Source of the DNA: Hyphomicrobiales bacterium
GTDB taxonomy: Bacteria > Pseudomonadota > Alphaproteobacteria > Rhizobiales > Beijerinckiaceae
Direction of reading: 5' to 3'
DNA: 64,000 nt
Assembly (NCBI GenBank): GCA_027484605.1
Contig: JAIXSR010000158.1
Coordinates: forward strand, 31,789-95,788
The notes beneath the pieces were generated by a model. It saw only the letters and a program-made list of their open reading frames with translations, had not been told where the DNA came from and searched no databases. How positions within the stretch are numbered: position 1 is the stretch's first letter; the number at the start of each line of letters is the position of its first letter. The position numbers and the translations under genes are program-made. Below are positions 1 to 11,633 of the stretch, in pieces.

Positions 1-446
1 ACGGCGCCCGCCGCCGGCGCCAGCACCGCGCAATCCCCCGCCTGGTAGGTCGCGCTCTCGCGCCAGCTCTCGCCATTCGGCAGGTCGACATCGAACAGGT
101 GCATCTTGCCGTAGCGCGCGGTGATCTCGCCTTCGGCATCGATCAGGAAGCCGCGATTGGCCAGCCGGTCGCCCGATTTCACCGCGATCGACCCGAGATG
201 GAACGAGACCGAATAGCGCCGGGCGAAATCGCGGGCCGCCGCCAGCATCGGATCCTCCTCCTCCGGGCGGACCGCCTCGAACAGCCGCGCGCGGTCGCGT
301 TCGAGAATGTTCGACATTTCCGGCGATTGCAGGAACCGTGCGCCCTGGGCGGTCGCATCCTTGGCAAGGCCAAGGAGATCATCGATGTTCCGGGCGACGT
401 CGCGCCCGGTCCGCATCTGGAGCATGGCGGCGAGGAAGCGGCTCAT
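1..446 (-). CDS. Carbon-nitrogen (nitrilase-superfamily) hydrolase, N-terminal part; runs off the window
   Basis: The first 148 codons are visible. The protein opens MSRFLAAMLQMRTGRD and shows two of the three catalytic residues of the nitrilase superfamily: the Glu in QSPEMSNIL (near residue 43) and the Lys in YGKMHLFDVDL (near 113). The nucleophile Cys lies beyond the window edge. Members cleave small amides or nitriles; this N-terminus resembles the Nit1/Nit2-like group (omega-amidase or deaminated-glutathione amidase), but the substrate cannot be settled from half a protein. The ATG overlaps the stop of grxC by four bases (ATGA), so the two are translationally coupled. A redox or thiol-repair role would suit the neighbour but is inference. 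Confidence 0.85.
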   Translation of the reverse strand, partial: MSRFLAAMLQMRTGRDVARNIDDLLGLAKDATAQGARFLQSPEMSNILERDRARLFEAVRPEEEDPMLAAARDFARRYSVSFHLGSIAVKSGDRLANRGFLIDAEGEITARYGKMHLFDVDLPNGESWRESATYQAGDCAVLAPAAGA

Positions 447-715
447 GGCGTCGGTCCTTTCCCGGCCAGCAGGGGATCGAGCCCCCCGCGCGAATCAAGC
501 GCGTAGAGATCGTCGCAGCCCCCGACATGAAACCCGTCGATGAAGATCTGCGGCACGGTTGACCGGCCATTCGCCTTCTGGGTCATCGCCCGCTGGCCCG
601 CCGGATCCCGCGTGAGATCGATCTCGCGGAACGTCACGCCCTTCTGCTGCAGCAAGGCCTTGGCAGCATCGCAATAGGGGCAATAGGCTTTCGCATAGAC
701 AACGACTTCAGCCAT
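443..715 (-). CDS. grxC: Glutaredoxin 3
   Basis: A 90-residue protein of normal glutaredoxin length with the dithiol active site CPYC near residues 12-15, the cis-Pro segment STVPQIFIDG and the glutathione-binding GGCDDL motif near the C-terminus. It reduces disulfides and glutathionylated proteins in the cytoplasm at the expense of glutathione. It lies 8 bases downstream of comF and overlaps the hydrolase start by four bases, so comF-grxC-hydrolase looks like one transcription unit; this order is common in alphaproteobacteria. Confidence 0.95.
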   Translation of the reverse strand: MAEVVVYAKAYCPYCDAAKALLQQKGVTFREIDLTRDPAGQRAMTQKANGRSTVPQIFIDGFHVGGCDDLYALDSRGGLDPLLAGKGPTP

Positions 716-723
716 CTCATTCC

Positions 724-1512
724 TCAGGGCAGCGCCTCGCTGCCGGTGACAAGCGAAAAGGTCAGCACATCAATGCGCCGGGCGCCGGCCTTTCGCAAGA
801 TATGGGCACAGGCATTGAGCGTTGCACCGGTGGTCCGCACATCGTCGATCACAACCACGCGATGACCGGCGAGGCGCTGGGCCCCGTCCGGGCCGATGGC
901 GAAGGCGCCGGCCATATTGGCCTGCCGCTCGGGCCGGCGGAGCCCGACCTGGGGCGGGGTGGAACGCCGCCGGACGAGCGCGTCGTCGACGACCGGCAGC
1001 CCCGTCAGGCGGCTGATCTCCCGCGCCAGCAGGGCTGCCTGGTTGTAGCGCCGGCGCCAGAGCCGCCCGCGATGCAGGGGAACCGGCACGAGAACGGTGG
1101 CATCCGCCAGGATCGGGCGGCCGGCCGCGACCATGAGCCGCGCCATCAGCGGCGCGAGATCCAGCCGCTCGCCATATTTGAGGCGCGAGACCAGCTTCCG
1201 GGCCGCGCCGGCATGGCGCAGGGCGGCACGGCCGCGATCGAAGGCGGGCGGTTCGGCCATGGCGGCAGGCGAGAGCATATCGGCCCCGAAATCCACGGCG
1301 AAGGGCGTGCCGAGGCGCTGGCAGACCGGATCATGGATGAAGGCCATCTCGCGCCAGCATGCGGCGCAGAGGCCGCCGGGATCGGCCGTTGCCGCCTGGC
1401 AGAGGACGCATTGCGGCGGCAGGATGAAATCCGCCACGCGCCGGGCAGCCAGCCGGCCGATCTGCCCGCCTCGACAGGCAGCCCCCTGCAAAAAAGAAAC
1501 AAGCGGCATCAT
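724..1512 (-). CDS. ComF family phosphoribosyltransferase-like protein
   Basis: A 262-residue protein. The N-terminal third carries a four-Cys zinc-ribbon pattern (CVLC then CAAC), and the C-terminal half is a type I phosphoribosyltransferase fold with the PRPP-binding signature VVVIDDVRTTGATL. This is the ComF/GntX architecture, linked to DNA uptake or use of external DNA in other bacteria; the exact reaction is unknown. I place the start at the first of two adjacent ATGs (1512); a TTG seven codons upstream is possible, but the region before either has no strong ribosome-binding site. It is divergent from the methyltransferase gene with only 46 bases between the starts, so promoters must be compact. 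Confidence 0.9.
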   Translation of the reverse strand: MMPLVSFLQGAACRGGQIGRLAARRVADFILPPQCVLCQAATADPGGLCAACWREMAFIHDPVCQRLGTPFAVDFGADMLSPAAMAEPPAFDRGRAALRHAGAARKLVSRLKYGERLDLAPLMARLMVAAGRPILADATVLVPVPLHRGRLWRRRYNQAALLAREISRLTGLPVVDDALVRRRSTPPQVGLRRPERQANMAGAFAIGPDGAQRLAGHRVVVIDDVRTTGATLNACAHILRKAGARRIDVLTFSLVTGSEALP

Positions 1513-1558
1513 CTCTGTGCTATCGCGCCGCAAGCCGGCGCCGGAAAAGGATCAAAAC

Positions 1559-2425
1559 ATGGCCACGAGCGTTCCCGAACTCTTCGACCCCGTCAAGGCC
1601 GGGCTGGCCTTGGCCCGGGCGCGGAGAATCGGTGCCGAGGCCTTCCTGCTCGAACGCAGCGCCGAGGATCTGCTCGACCGGCTGGCTCCGGTCCTGCGGG
1701 ATTTCGAGGGCGGGCTCGATCTCGGCACGCCCGGCGGCTTCCTCGCCGGGCGGCTTGAACGGGAAGGCCGCGCCCGGAACCTCTCGGCCGCCCTGCCCGA
1801 GGAGCTTCTCGGCGAAACCGGCCCGGCAGGAGACTTGCCGCTGGTGGTCTCGGCCCATGCCTTCCACCGCGTGAATGACCTGCCCGGCCTGCTCGCCCGC
1901 ATCCGGGCGCTGCTCCGGCCGGACGGGCTGCTGGTCGCGACCTTTCCCGGGGGCGACACGCTGCATGAATTGCGCGAATGCCTGATGATTGCGGAAAGCG
2001 AGATCCGCGGCGCGGCCGGGCTCCGCGTTTTTCCGATGGTCGATGTCCGCAGCGCCGGCCAGTTGCTGCAGCGGGCCGGCTTCGCGCTGCCGGTGGCCGA
2101 TCTCGACCGCGTCACGCTGCGCTATGCGAACCTGTTCGACCTAGTGCGGGATCTCCGGGCGATGGGCGCCACGGCCCTGCCCTTGATCCGCCCCGGCCAG
2201 CCACCCCTGACCCGGGCCATCCTCCTGCGGGCGGCCGCGCTCTATGCCGAGCGCCATGCCGATCGGGACGGGCGCCTGCGCGCCACGTTCGAGTTCATCT
2301 GGATATCGGGCTGGACCCCCCATGAAAGCCAGCAGAAGCCGGCACGGCGCGGGAGCGGCACCATGCGCCTGGAGGAGGCGCTGGAAAGGATCCGGGCGCA
2401 GGACGCGCCCGACAAGCCTATTTGA
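1559..2425 (+). CDS. SAM-dependent methyltransferase-like protein (NDUFAF5/BioC-like)
   Basis: A 288-residue protein opening MATSVPELFDPVKAGLALAR. It resembles the methyltransferase-fold proteins related to mitochondrial NDUFAF5, which acts in complex I assembly, and this comF-divergent position is usual for the family in alphaproteobacteria. The motif I loop reads LDLGTPGGFLAG, and the later strands LLRPDGLLVATFPGGDTLHELR fit a class I methyltransferase. The in-frame sequence upstream of 1559 overlaps comF, and the ATG at 1559 follows GGAAAAGGATC, a plausible ribosome-binding site. Its 3' end overlaps the opposing pilin gene by 8 bases. The substrate is unknown. Confidence 0.8.
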   Translation: MATSVPELFDPVKAGLALARARRIGAEAFLLERSAEDLLDRLAPVLRDFEGGLDLGTPGGFLAGRLEREGRARNLSAALPEELLGETGPAGDLPLVVSAHAFHRVNDLPGLLARIRALLRPDGLLVATFPGGDTLHELRECLMIAESEIRGAAGLRVFPMVDVRSAGQLLQRAGFALPVADLDRVTLRYANLFDLVRDLRAMGATALPLIRPGQPPLTRAILLRAAALYAERHADRDGRLRATFEFIWISGWTPHESQQKPARRGSGTMRLEEALERIRAQDAPDKPI

Positions 2426-2594
2426 CGGCGTTCTTGATCACGCTGCCGGCATTCGTCCACGACGCCAGGAAGCCTTCATAGAAGCTCGGCCAGGCCGCCA
2501 GCAGGGCGCCAGCGAGCAGGACAGCAATCAGGCTGTATTCGATGGCTGTCGCGCCCTGCCGATCTTCGGCAAACCGCTTCAATAGCGCTTTCAT
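2418..2594 (-). CDS. Flp family type IVb pilin (58 residues)
   Basis: A very short gene whose product begins MKALLKRFAEDRQGATAIEY and continues into a hydrophobic stretch (about residues 18-35). The Gly-Ala-Thr-Ala-Ile-Glu-Tyr segment is the hallmark of Flp/Fap prepilins: cleavage after Gly14 by a CpaA/TadV-type peptidase, Glu at +5 of the mature pilin and an adjacent Tyr. Flp pilins are exported and assembled by the Tad/Cpa machinery as adhesive pili; none of those genes is in this window, so this is an isolated pilin copy. It lies 33 bases downstream of mutT on the same strand and overlaps the end of the opposing methyltransferase gene. Confidence 0.88.
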   Translation of the reverse strand: MKALLKRFAEDRQGATAIEYSLIAVLLAGALLAAWPSFYEGFLASWTNAGSVIKNAVK

Positions 2595-2627
2595 TCCGCC
2601 CTCCGGCCAGTCCGAACCCGTCCGGGC

Positions 2628-3026
2628 TCAAAGCAAATCAATGAGCGACGGGATCAGCGGTTCGTCCGCCGGCGGCATCGGAAAATCCCGAAGCCGGTTC
2701 GGCGGCACCCAGCGGATCGCCTGATGCTCAACCGCCTGCGGGATTCCCTCCCATCGGCGGCAGACATACAATGGCATGAGCAGATGAAAGTCCGGGTAAG
2801 CATATGAGGCAAAATTGAGCGGCGCGAGACACGGTTCCTTAACCGTGATGGCCAGTTCCTCGCGCAATTCGCGGATCAGCGTCTCTTCCGGGCGCTCGCC
2901 CGGCTCGACCTTGCCGCCCGGGAATTCCCAGAGGCCGCCCAGGCTCTTGCCGGCCGGACGCTGGGCGATGAGCACGCGCCGGTCGGTATCGACCAGCGCG
3001 GCCGCAACCACCAGGACCAGCCTCAA
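2628..3026 (-). CDS. mutT: Nudix hydrolase, MutT-type 8-oxo-dGTP diphosphatase
   Basis: A 132-residue protein with a complete Nudix box ([20 protein letters not shown] followed by ELAI, about residues 37-60). MutT removes 8-oxo-dGTP from the nucleotide pool to prevent A:T to C:G transversions. The start is a TTG whose last two bases overlap the argJ stop (TTGA); no earlier in-frame start exists, so coupling to argJ translation is likely. An argJ-mutT pair is common in Hyphomicrobiales. Assignment to MutT rather than another small Nudix enzyme rests on length and neighbourhood. Confidence 0.88.
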   Translation of the reverse strand: MRLVLVVAAALVDTDRRVLIAQRPAGKSLGGLWEFPGGKVEPGERPEETLIRELREELAITVKEPCLAPLNFASYAYPDFHLLMPLYVCRRWEGIPQAVEHQAIRWVPPNRLRDFPMPPADEPLIPSLIDLL

Positions 3027-4273
3027 GAGCGGTAATCCCCGTTGATCTCGACATAGGCCTTGGTCAGGTCGCAGGTATAGACCGTGGCCTTGCCGCGCCC
3101 GAGCCCGATCTCGGCTTTGACCCGGATATGGTCGCCCTGCATATAGGCCGAGACGGCCGCCTCGTCATAGGACGGATCCCGCGCGCCGAGATGGGCCACG
3201 CGATGCGGGCCGAAATGGATCGAGAGCAGGTCCCGCTCGGCCGGCTCACCGGCCTTGCCGACCGCCATGACGATCCGGCCCCAATTGGCATCCTCGCCAG
3301 CCACGGCCGTCTTCACCAGGGGCGAATTGGCGATCGACATCGCGATCCGCTTGGCGGAGCGGCTGCTGGTGGCGCCCTCGACCGTCACCTCGATCAGCTT
3401 GCGCGCCCCCTCGCCATCGCGCGCGACCTGCACCGCAAGGTCGAGCAGCAGCGCGTTGAGGGCCCGGCGGAACCCGCCCAGCCGGGCATCGCCGGGGGCA
3501 TTCACGGCCTTCTGGCCCCGTTTCGCCGCCTGGCCGGTCGCGAACAGCATCAACGTGTCCGAGGTGGACATGTCGCTGTCCACCGTCACGGCATTGAAAC
3601 TGCCGCGAACGCCCTTCGCGAGGCATTCCTGCAGCGCCTCGGCGCCGATCGCGGCATCGGTGAAGACGAAGGAGAGCATCGTCGCCATGTCGGGCGCGAT
3701 CATGCCCGCGCCCTTGGCGATGCCGGAAACCGTCACCTCGACCCCGTCGATCTTCGCCTTGCGTGTCGCCACCTTGGGAAAGGTGTCGGTCGTCATGATC
3801 GCCCGGGCCGCCTCGAGCCAGGCATCGCCTTTCACGCGGGCGGCGCATTCGGCCAGAACGCCGTTGAACTTCGTCGCGTCGAGCGGCTCGCCGATCACGC
3901 CGGTCGAGGCGATCGCGATCTCGCCCGGCGCGCAGCCCACCGCCTTCGCACCGATTTCAGCCGTGAGCTTCACCGCATCCCGGCCCTTGAGGCCGGTAAA
4001 GGCATTGGCATTGCCGGAATTGACGATCACCGCGCGGGCCTTGCCGCCCGGCAGGATCTGGCGGCACCAGTCCACGGCTGCCGACGGGCATTTCGACCGG
4101 GTGAACACCCCGGCCATGGTGCTGCCCGGCGCCAGCACGGCCAGCAGCACATCCGTCCGACCCTTGTAGCGGATGCCGGCTTCGGCCGTGGCGAAGGCCA
4201 CGCCCTCCAGAGCCGGCATTTTCGGCGTCTTCTTCGGGGCGAGCGGCGAAACGGGAACGTTCTTTCCGGCCAT
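3023..4273 (-). CDS. argJ: Bifunctional ornithine acetyltransferase / N-acetylglutamate synthase
   Basis: A 416-residue protein. ArgJ recycles acetyl groups between N-acetylornithine and glutamate, and often makes N-acetylglutamate from acetyl-CoA, in cyclic arginine biosynthesis. The self-cleavage site is clear: [16 protein letters not shown], where the Ala-Thr bond is cut and Thr becomes the nucleophile of the beta chain (about residue 195). The C-terminus keeps the conserved [16 protein letters not shown]. It starts 11 bases after the peptidyl-prolyl isomerase gene ends, so the two are probably co-transcribed, followed by mutT. Confidence 0.97.
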   Translation of the reverse strand: MAGKNVPVSPLAPKKTPKMPALEGVAFATAEAGIRYKGRTDVLLAVLAPGSTMAGVFTRSKCPSAAVDWCRQILPGGKARAVIVNSGNANAFTGLKGRDAVKLTAEIGAKAVGCAPGEIAIASTGVIGEPLDATKFNGVLAECAARVKGDAWLEAARAIMTTDTFPKVATRKAKIDGVEVTVSGIAKGAGMIAPDMATMLSFVFTDAAIGAEALQECLAKGVRGSFNAVTVDSDMSTSDTLMLFATGQAAKRGQKAVNAPGDARLGGFRRALNALLLDLAVQVARDGEGARKLIEVTVEGATSSRSAKRIAMSIANSPLVKTAVAGEDANWGRIVMAVGKAGEPAERDLLSIHFGPHRVAHLGARDPSYDEAAVSAYMQGDHIRVKAEIGLGRGKATVYTCDLTKAYVEINGDYRS

Positions 4274-4284
4274 CGATGCGTGCC

Positions 4285-5127
4285 TCAGTTCTTCTTCTGC
4301 TCGCCGGGCTTGGTTTCGGCCGGGGCGTCGGGTTTCTCGATCTTCGCCGCTTCCCGCAGCTTGGTCAGGTATTCCTGTTGCGCGCGCGCCGCGAGCGACT
4401 GGGCCACCCGGTCCTTGATCTGGTCGAAGGCCGGCAGCGGGCGCTGGCGCCGTTCCTCGACCTTGATGACATGCCAGCCGAACTGGCTCTTGACCGGCGC
4501 GGAGAGTTCGCCCGGCTTCATCGCGAAGGCGGCATTGGCGAATTCCGGCACCATCCGGTCCTGGGTGAAGAAGCCGAGATCGCCGCCCTCGGCGCCCGAA
4601 CCCGGATCCTTCGAGGCTTCCTTGGCCACCTTGGCAAAATCCTCGCCGCCCTTCAGCCGCGCGACGATCTTCTTGGCATCATCCTCGTTCTCGACCAGGA
4701 TATGCCGGGCGCGAACCTCGTCGACGGGTTTGATCTGCGCGACCTGCTCGTCATAGAATTTCTTCACGGCGGCATCGCTGGTCGCGGCGCTTGCCTCGCG
4801 CAGCAGCAATTGCTGCATCAGCACCCGCTGCTGGACATAGGCCATGCGGCGCTTGAAATCCTCGGTCTGGTCGATCTTCTCGGCCTTGGCCTTCTGCGCG
4901 ACGATCTTCATCTCGATCAGGAATTCGAGCGTCAGGTTGCGCAGGCCATCCGGCGTGAGATTGGGATATTCCGACCCCACATCGTCCATGGCCGTGGTCA
5001 CGTCGATTTCGGTGATCGGCTCGCCATTGACGCGGGCCAGCACCTTGCCAGCCGGGGCCTGGGCCAACGCCAGCTGGCCGGAAAGCCCGATGGCCAGGGC
5101 GAGCGAGAGGAGGAGCGGCTTAGACAT
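4285..5127 (-). CDS. Periplasmic parvulin-type peptidyl-prolyl cis-trans isomerase
   Basis: A 280-residue protein starting with a signal peptide ([20 protein letters not shown], cut after AQA). The SurA-like N-terminal helical region (about 25-130) is followed by a rotamase domain (about 130-235) with [33 protein letters not shown] and [10 protein letters not shown]. The tail is Glu/Lys/Pro-rich (KPGEQKKN). It probably helps fold exported or outer-membrane proteins. The start at 5127 is preferred over a frame extension to 5259 because it has GGAG upstream and makes a proper signal peptide. Its location beside secA suits an export-pathway role. Confidence 0.92.
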   Translation of the reverse strand: MSKPLLLSLALAIGLSGQLALAQAPAGKVLARVNGEPITEIDVTTAMDDVGSEYPNLTPDGLRNLTLEFLIEMKIVAQKAKAEKIDQTEDFKRRMAYVQQRVLMQQLLLREASAATSDAAVKKFYDEQVAQIKPVDEVRARHILVENEDDAKKIVARLKGGEDFAKVAKEASKDPGSGAEGGDLGFFTQDRMVPEFANAAFAMKPGELSAPVKSQFGWHVIKVEERRQRPLPAFDQIKDRVAQSLAARAQQEYLTKLREAAKIEKPDAPAETKPGEQKKN

Positions 5128-5283
5128 GAGGATCTCCGGGTTGCTCCGGCGGGCGACACGGCCGGCTGCGTGAAATTCCGTTATCGCAAAGCGCCGGCAT
5201 TGGCGAGCCCCTCCGGAACCCTCTTTCACCCCCCTTCCGGTCACGGATTGGTGTTCCATGGCACCTTCCGGAAAGCGCGAACA

Positions 5284-5312
5284 TTGACAATGGCCTATGC
5301 CGATCCTTATCT
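5284..5312 (+). promoter_or_regulatory. Predicted housekeeping-sigma promoter of secA
   Basis: TTGACA at 5284-5289 is followed after exactly 17 bases by TTATCT at 5307-5312, a strong match to the alphaproteobacterial vegetative promoter. It lies about 100 bases before the secA ATG. The rest of the 284-base gap between the isomerase gene and secA has no recognisable gene. Confidence 0.6.
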
Positions 5313-5411
5313 CCGGCGATCATCCGATCTGATTTCAGGTCATTCCGGGCCGGTTCGCGGCTGCAGCGAGCCGCCCGATCCGCCACAGGGCGAGAACAAG
5401 GAAGACGTTGC

Positions 5412-8273
<2,862 letters not shown>

Positions 8274-8296
8274 AGCCCCGGCATCGACGCTGAGCC

Positions 8297-8896
8297 ATGA
8301 CCGCCGTGAAGCGCCTCAAGGACATCCGCAGTGCCGCCCAGATTTTCCGCTGGGTGATGGCGGGCATGCCCAATCCGCCGGCACCCGCTGTCAAGCGCCG
8401 GTTGATCCACCGTTATCTCGAGACCTATGGTCTGGGCACGTTCATCGAGACCGGCACGTTCAAGGGCGACACCCTTGCCTCCGTCGCCGCGACCGGGATC
8501 CGCTCGATCTCGGTCGAGCTTTCGCCGGATTATTTCGACCGCGCCAACCAGCGTTTCGCAGGCCGCAACAATGTCGAACTCCACCAGGGCGATGCGGCCG
8601 ATGTCCTGCCCCGGATCGTCGCGCTGCTGAAGGAGCCGGCCCTGTTCTGGCTCGACGGCCATTATTCGGCCGGCGAGACCGCGCATGGCGCGCAGGCTTC
8701 GCCGATCAGCACCGAGATCCGCTGCATCCTGGATTCGGCGGTCGAGGGGCATGTCGTGCTGATCGACGATGCGAGCGACTTTGTCGGCGAGGGCGGCTAT
8801 CCCGAACTCGGGCATTTCCTGACGACGATCACGCGGCACGGCCGGTTCCGCCCCTTTGTCACCGCCAATATCATCATCCTCGAACCCAACGCCTGA
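8297..8896 (+). CDS. Class I SAM-dependent methyltransferase-like protein
   Basis: A 199-residue soluble protein 23 bases downstream of secA. The central segment has the layout of a Rossmann methyltransferase: FIETGTFKGDTLASVA (motif I-like, about 46-61), SISVELSPDYF (acidic residue at the end of strand 2), GDAADVLP, FWLDGHYSAG and a late VVLIDDASDF. It resembles the Methyltransf_24 type found near glycan or nodulation genes in rhizobia, but the substrate cannot be inferred. It probably shares the secA transcript; the hairpin downstream is oriented to stop the opposing gene rather than this one. Confidence 0.65.
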   Translation: MTAVKRLKDIRSAAQIFRWVMAGMPNPPAPAVKRRLIHRYLETYGLGTFIETGTFKGDTLASVAATGIRSISVELSPDYFDRANQRFAGRNNVELHQGDAADVLPRIVALLKEPALFWLDGHYSAGETAHGAQASPISTEIRCILDSAVEGHVVLIDDASDFVGEGGYPELGHFLTTITRHGRFRPFVTANIIILEPNA

Positions 8897-8917
8897 TCCA
8901 TCCCGCATGACGGCATG

Positions 8918-8942
8918 AAAAAGCCCCCGGCGCGCGGGGGCT
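8918..8942 (-). terminator. Rho-independent terminator of the L,D-transpeptidase gene
   Basis: A 7-bp perfect stem (8922-8928 with 8936-8942, AGCCCCC/GGGGGCT) around a GC-rich 7-base loop. On the minus strand it is followed directly by a T run (complement of A 8918-8921), so it terminates transcription coming from the minus-strand gene ending at 8969. It sits 22 bases after the stop of the plus-strand methyltransferase-like gene and may also serve it weakly. Confidence 0.75.
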
Positions 8943-8968
8943 GGCATTGCTTGGGGAAGGCCGCGCGC

Positions 8969-10369
8969 TCAGCGGCGCGGCGGCAGCGGCGCGGTAACGG
9001 GGCGCGGCGCTTCCTCGCCGGTTCCGGCCGCGCTGGCGGTCAGGTTGCCGAGCGAGCCGATCCAGCGCTGGTAGAAGGCGGGTTCCTGCTTCTTCGTCGG
9101 CTCGGACGAGACCAGGGCCGTGGCCGTCGAGCGCGGCGGCGCCACAACCGCCGCATTGGCAGGGGCCGGCGCGGCATTGACGGGCGCCGGGGCAGCCGCC
9201 ACCGCCCGGGCATTGGCAGCCGGGGCAGCGGCGGGGCGCGGCGTCGCCAGCACACCGTTTTCCTGCAGGCGAACCTGCGAGGCCTTGGCGAGCAGGGCCT
9301 GGCGGCTCAGGCCACGTGCCTGTTCGGCGGGCACGTCGACCGGGCCATGATCCAGCGCGTCGGGCTGCGAGACTTCCGCCACGCGCGAGGTTCCCGCCGG
9401 TGCAGGCGCGGCAAGCCGGTTGCCTTCCCCGGCCGCGATCTGGGCATGGATCGTGTGCTTGAACGAGGGATGCTGGTCACCGTCCTGGTAGATGCGCTTG
9501 ACGGCCTTCGTGCCTGCGCTGACCAGCGAGGCCACCTGCTGGTCGTCACCGCGGGCCTTGGACGTGACCGCAGCCACCAAAGCATCGTCCTGCTGGATCG
9601 GCGGGCAGGCCGCCTGCGCTTCGAACCGGGCGCCATCCTTCGGCTGGGCATTGAACACATAGCGGCGGCCGCAGACGGCGACCTGCGGCTCGCGCTTGGT
9701 CACGTCGAAATGGTCAGCGCCTTCCTTCAGGTTCTTCCAGAAGGGCATGTGCTCGTCTGCCCGGTAGCGGGCGAGATTCTGCGGGGTGAACCGGAACGGG
9801 AAGCTCTGCAGCTGGACGGCCTTCTGCCCGCCGCCGAAGGCTTCCCGCGTGAGCGCATAGATCTCGGCGATCTGCTCGTCGGTCATCGAGAAGCAGCCGC
9901 GCGAGGAACAGGCGCCATGCACCATGATATGGCTACCGGTGCGGCTGAAGGCGCGGTCATAGGTGTTGGGGTAGCCGACATTGAACGACAGGTAGAACGA
10001 CGAATTCGGATTCAGCTGCTGCGGCGTGATGGCGTAGAAGCCTTCCGGCACCTGGCGGTCGCCTTCGGTCTTCTTCGGACCGAGCTGGCCGGACCAGCGG
10101 CACATCGGGAACGTCTTCAGGAGCTTGTATTCACCCGAGGCATCCTGCTTCCAGACCTCGAGCTCGCTTTCCTTCTTGTAGGCACGCATCAGGATCGGCG
10201 AACGGGCATTCATGCCCTTCTCCGACATCAGCGCCTCCATCTGGGGCGAGATCGGCACGTAATGGCGGGAATTCGACGGCAGGCGCCCGTTCTCGTCACA
10301 GGCGGCAAGCCCGAGCAGAGCGGCCACGGCAAGACCATAGCGCGAACCCTTGCCCGCGAATGGCGACAT
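8969..10369 (-). CDS. L,D-transpeptidase family lipoprotein (YafK-like) with long low-complexity tail
   Basis: A 466-residue lipoprotein: the signal peptide ends in the lipobox LGLAAC with the acylated Cys near residue 24. The catalytic L,D-transpeptidase domain (about 55-290) has the HIMVHGACSSRGCFSMT signature with the nucleophile Cys in SRGC. These enzymes attach lipoprotein to, or crosslink, peptidoglycan through diaminopimelate, or, for YafK/DpaA, cut the lipoprotein link. The last 180 residues are rich in Ala, Pro and Val and look unstructured, which is unusual for the family. The ATG at 10369 is chosen; a GTG 12 codons upstream is an alternative and neither has a clear ribosome-binding site. 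Confidence 0.85.
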   Translation of the reverse strand: MSPFAGKGSRYGLAVAALLGLAACDENGRLPSNSRHYVPISPQMEALMSEKGMNARSPILMRAYKKESELEVWKQDASGEYKLLKTFPMCRWSGQLGPKKTEGDRQVPEGFYAITPQQLNPNSSFYLSFNVGYPNTYDRAFSRTGSHIMVHGACSSRGCFSMTDEQIAEIYALTREAFGGGQKAVQLQSFPFRFTPQNLARYRADEHMPFWKNLKEGADHFDVTKREPQVAVCGRRYVFNAQPKDGARFEAQAACPPIQQDDALVAAVTSKARGDDQQVASLVSAGTKAVKRIYQDGDQHPSFKHTIHAQIAAGEGNRLAAPAPAGTSRVAEVSQPDALDHGPVDVPAEQARGLSRQALLAKASQVRLQENGVLATPRPAAAPAANARAVAAAPAPVNAAPAPANAAVVAPPRSTATALVSSEPTKKQEPAFYQRWIGSLGNLTASAAGTGEEAPRPVTAPLPPRR

Positions 10370-10509
10370 CCAGGAACCCGACAGACCCAACACGGCAAAC
10401 CTCACGGCAGATTCCGGCCCGACGAGCCTTTCGACCCGCAGCCCGGCGGAATTAAGGCAACCAGCCTAGACGATTGCCTGAAACACTGCATCAAAACCTC
10501 GTCATAAGA

Positions 10510-10525
10510 TCAAGGCTTCGTTAAC
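10510..10525 (+). promoter_or_regulatory. Candidate CtrA-like site upstream of the L,D-transpeptidase gene
   Basis: TCAA, seven bases, TTAAC (10510-10525) matches the CtrA consensus TTAA-N7-TTAAC with one mismatch. It lies about 140 bases upstream of the minus-strand L,D-transpeptidase start, in the only non-coding stretch between it and accA. Binding is not shown by the sequence; short motifs of this kind occur by chance. Confidence 0.25.
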
Positions 10526-10530
10526 TGCCG

Positions 10531-11487
10531 TTATCCGAGCCGTCGGCCGATGGCGAGGAATTTCTCGGCGCGGGCCTCGCGCAGGGCCTCGGGGCTCATG
10601 CCGGCCATGTCCTGCAGGGCGCGGGCAACGGCCTCGCCGGTGGCGTGGATGGCATCCCCGGGCGCGCGATGGGCGCCGCCGACCGGTTCGGAGATGATCA
10701 CGTCGATGACGTTCATGCGGAGCAGGTCCTGCGCCGTGATCTTCATCGTGGTTGCGGCTTCCTGCGCGCGCAGCGAATCACGCCAGAGGATCGAGGCTGC
10801 CGCTTCCGGGGAAATCACGCTGTAGATCGCATGCTCGAGCATCAGCACGCGATTGGCGGTGGCGATCGCGATCGCGCCGCCGGACCCGCCTTCGCCGAGG
10901 ATCACCGCCACGTTGGGCACGCCCAGCGCCAGGCAGGCATCGGTCGAACGGGCGATCGCCTCGGCCTGGCCGCGCTCCTCGGCCCCGATCCCGGGATAGG
11001 CGCCGGCCGTATCGACGAGCGAGATGACCGGCAGGCCGAATCGATCGGCCAGTTCCATCACGCGTTGCGCCTTTCGATAGCCTTCGGGCCGGGCCATGCC
11101 GAAATTATGCCTGAGGCGGCTCTCGGTATTCGAGCCCTTTTCCTGCCCGATCACCACGACCGGCTCGCCGCGGAACCGTGCAAAACCGGCCACGACAGCC
11201 GCGTCCTCGCCGAAGACGCGATCACCGGCCACGGCCGTGAACTCGGTGAACAGGGCCTCGATATAGTCGAGGCAATGCGGGCGCTCCGGATGCCGGGCCA
11301 CCTGCGTCTTCTGCCAGGGCGTGAGATTGCTGTAGAGATCGCGCAAGGCGGTTTCGGCCTTGGCCTCCAAGCGCGTCACGTCCTCGCCGATGGCAGCGGC
11401 GCCGTCACGGGCCGCGAGGGCACGGAGTTCGGCAATCTTGCTCTCAAGCTCGGCAACCGGCTTCTCGAAATCCAGATAGGCGCGCAT
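10531..11487 (-). CDS. accA: Acetyl-CoA carboxylase carboxyltransferase subunit alpha
   Basis: A 318-residue protein of standard AccA length. With AccD it transfers carboxyl from biotin to acetyl-CoA, making malonyl-CoA for fatty-acid synthesis. Recognisable segments include the N-terminal MRAYLDFEKPVAELESKI, the conserved RPHCLDYIEALFTEF, the oxyanion-hole region VSLVDTAGAYPGIGAEERGQ and GGSGGAIAIA. The ATG is preceded by GAAGG. It lies about 145 bases downstream of xerD on the same strand, so it may have its own promoter in that gap. Confidence 0.98.
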   Translation of the reverse strand: MRAYLDFEKPVAELESKIAELRALAARDGAAAIGEDVTRLEAKAETALRDLYSNLTPWQKTQVARHPERPHCLDYIEALFTEFTAVAGDRVFGEDAAVVAGFARFRGEPVVVIGQEKGSNTESRLRHNFGMARPEGYRKAQRVMELADRFGLPVISLVDTAGAYPGIGAEERGQAEAIARSTDACLALGVPNVAVILGEGGSGGAIAIATANRVLMLEHAIYSVISPEAAASILWRDSLRAQEAATTMKITAQDLLRMNVIDVIISEPVGGAHRAPGDAIHATGEAVARALQDMAGMSPEALREARAEKFLAIGRRLG

Positions 11488-11633
11488 GAACCTTCAACAT
11501 GTTTCGGGATCGAGCTGCCGGCAGGTCCGGGCCGCGGAAAGACGGCCAGACCGGTGCCTCGATCCCCCCAAAAAGGCGCCGCAACCTGACGATTGAGGCG
11601 CTTGGCGTCAAGCCCCCTCGCCAAATGAGGCGA

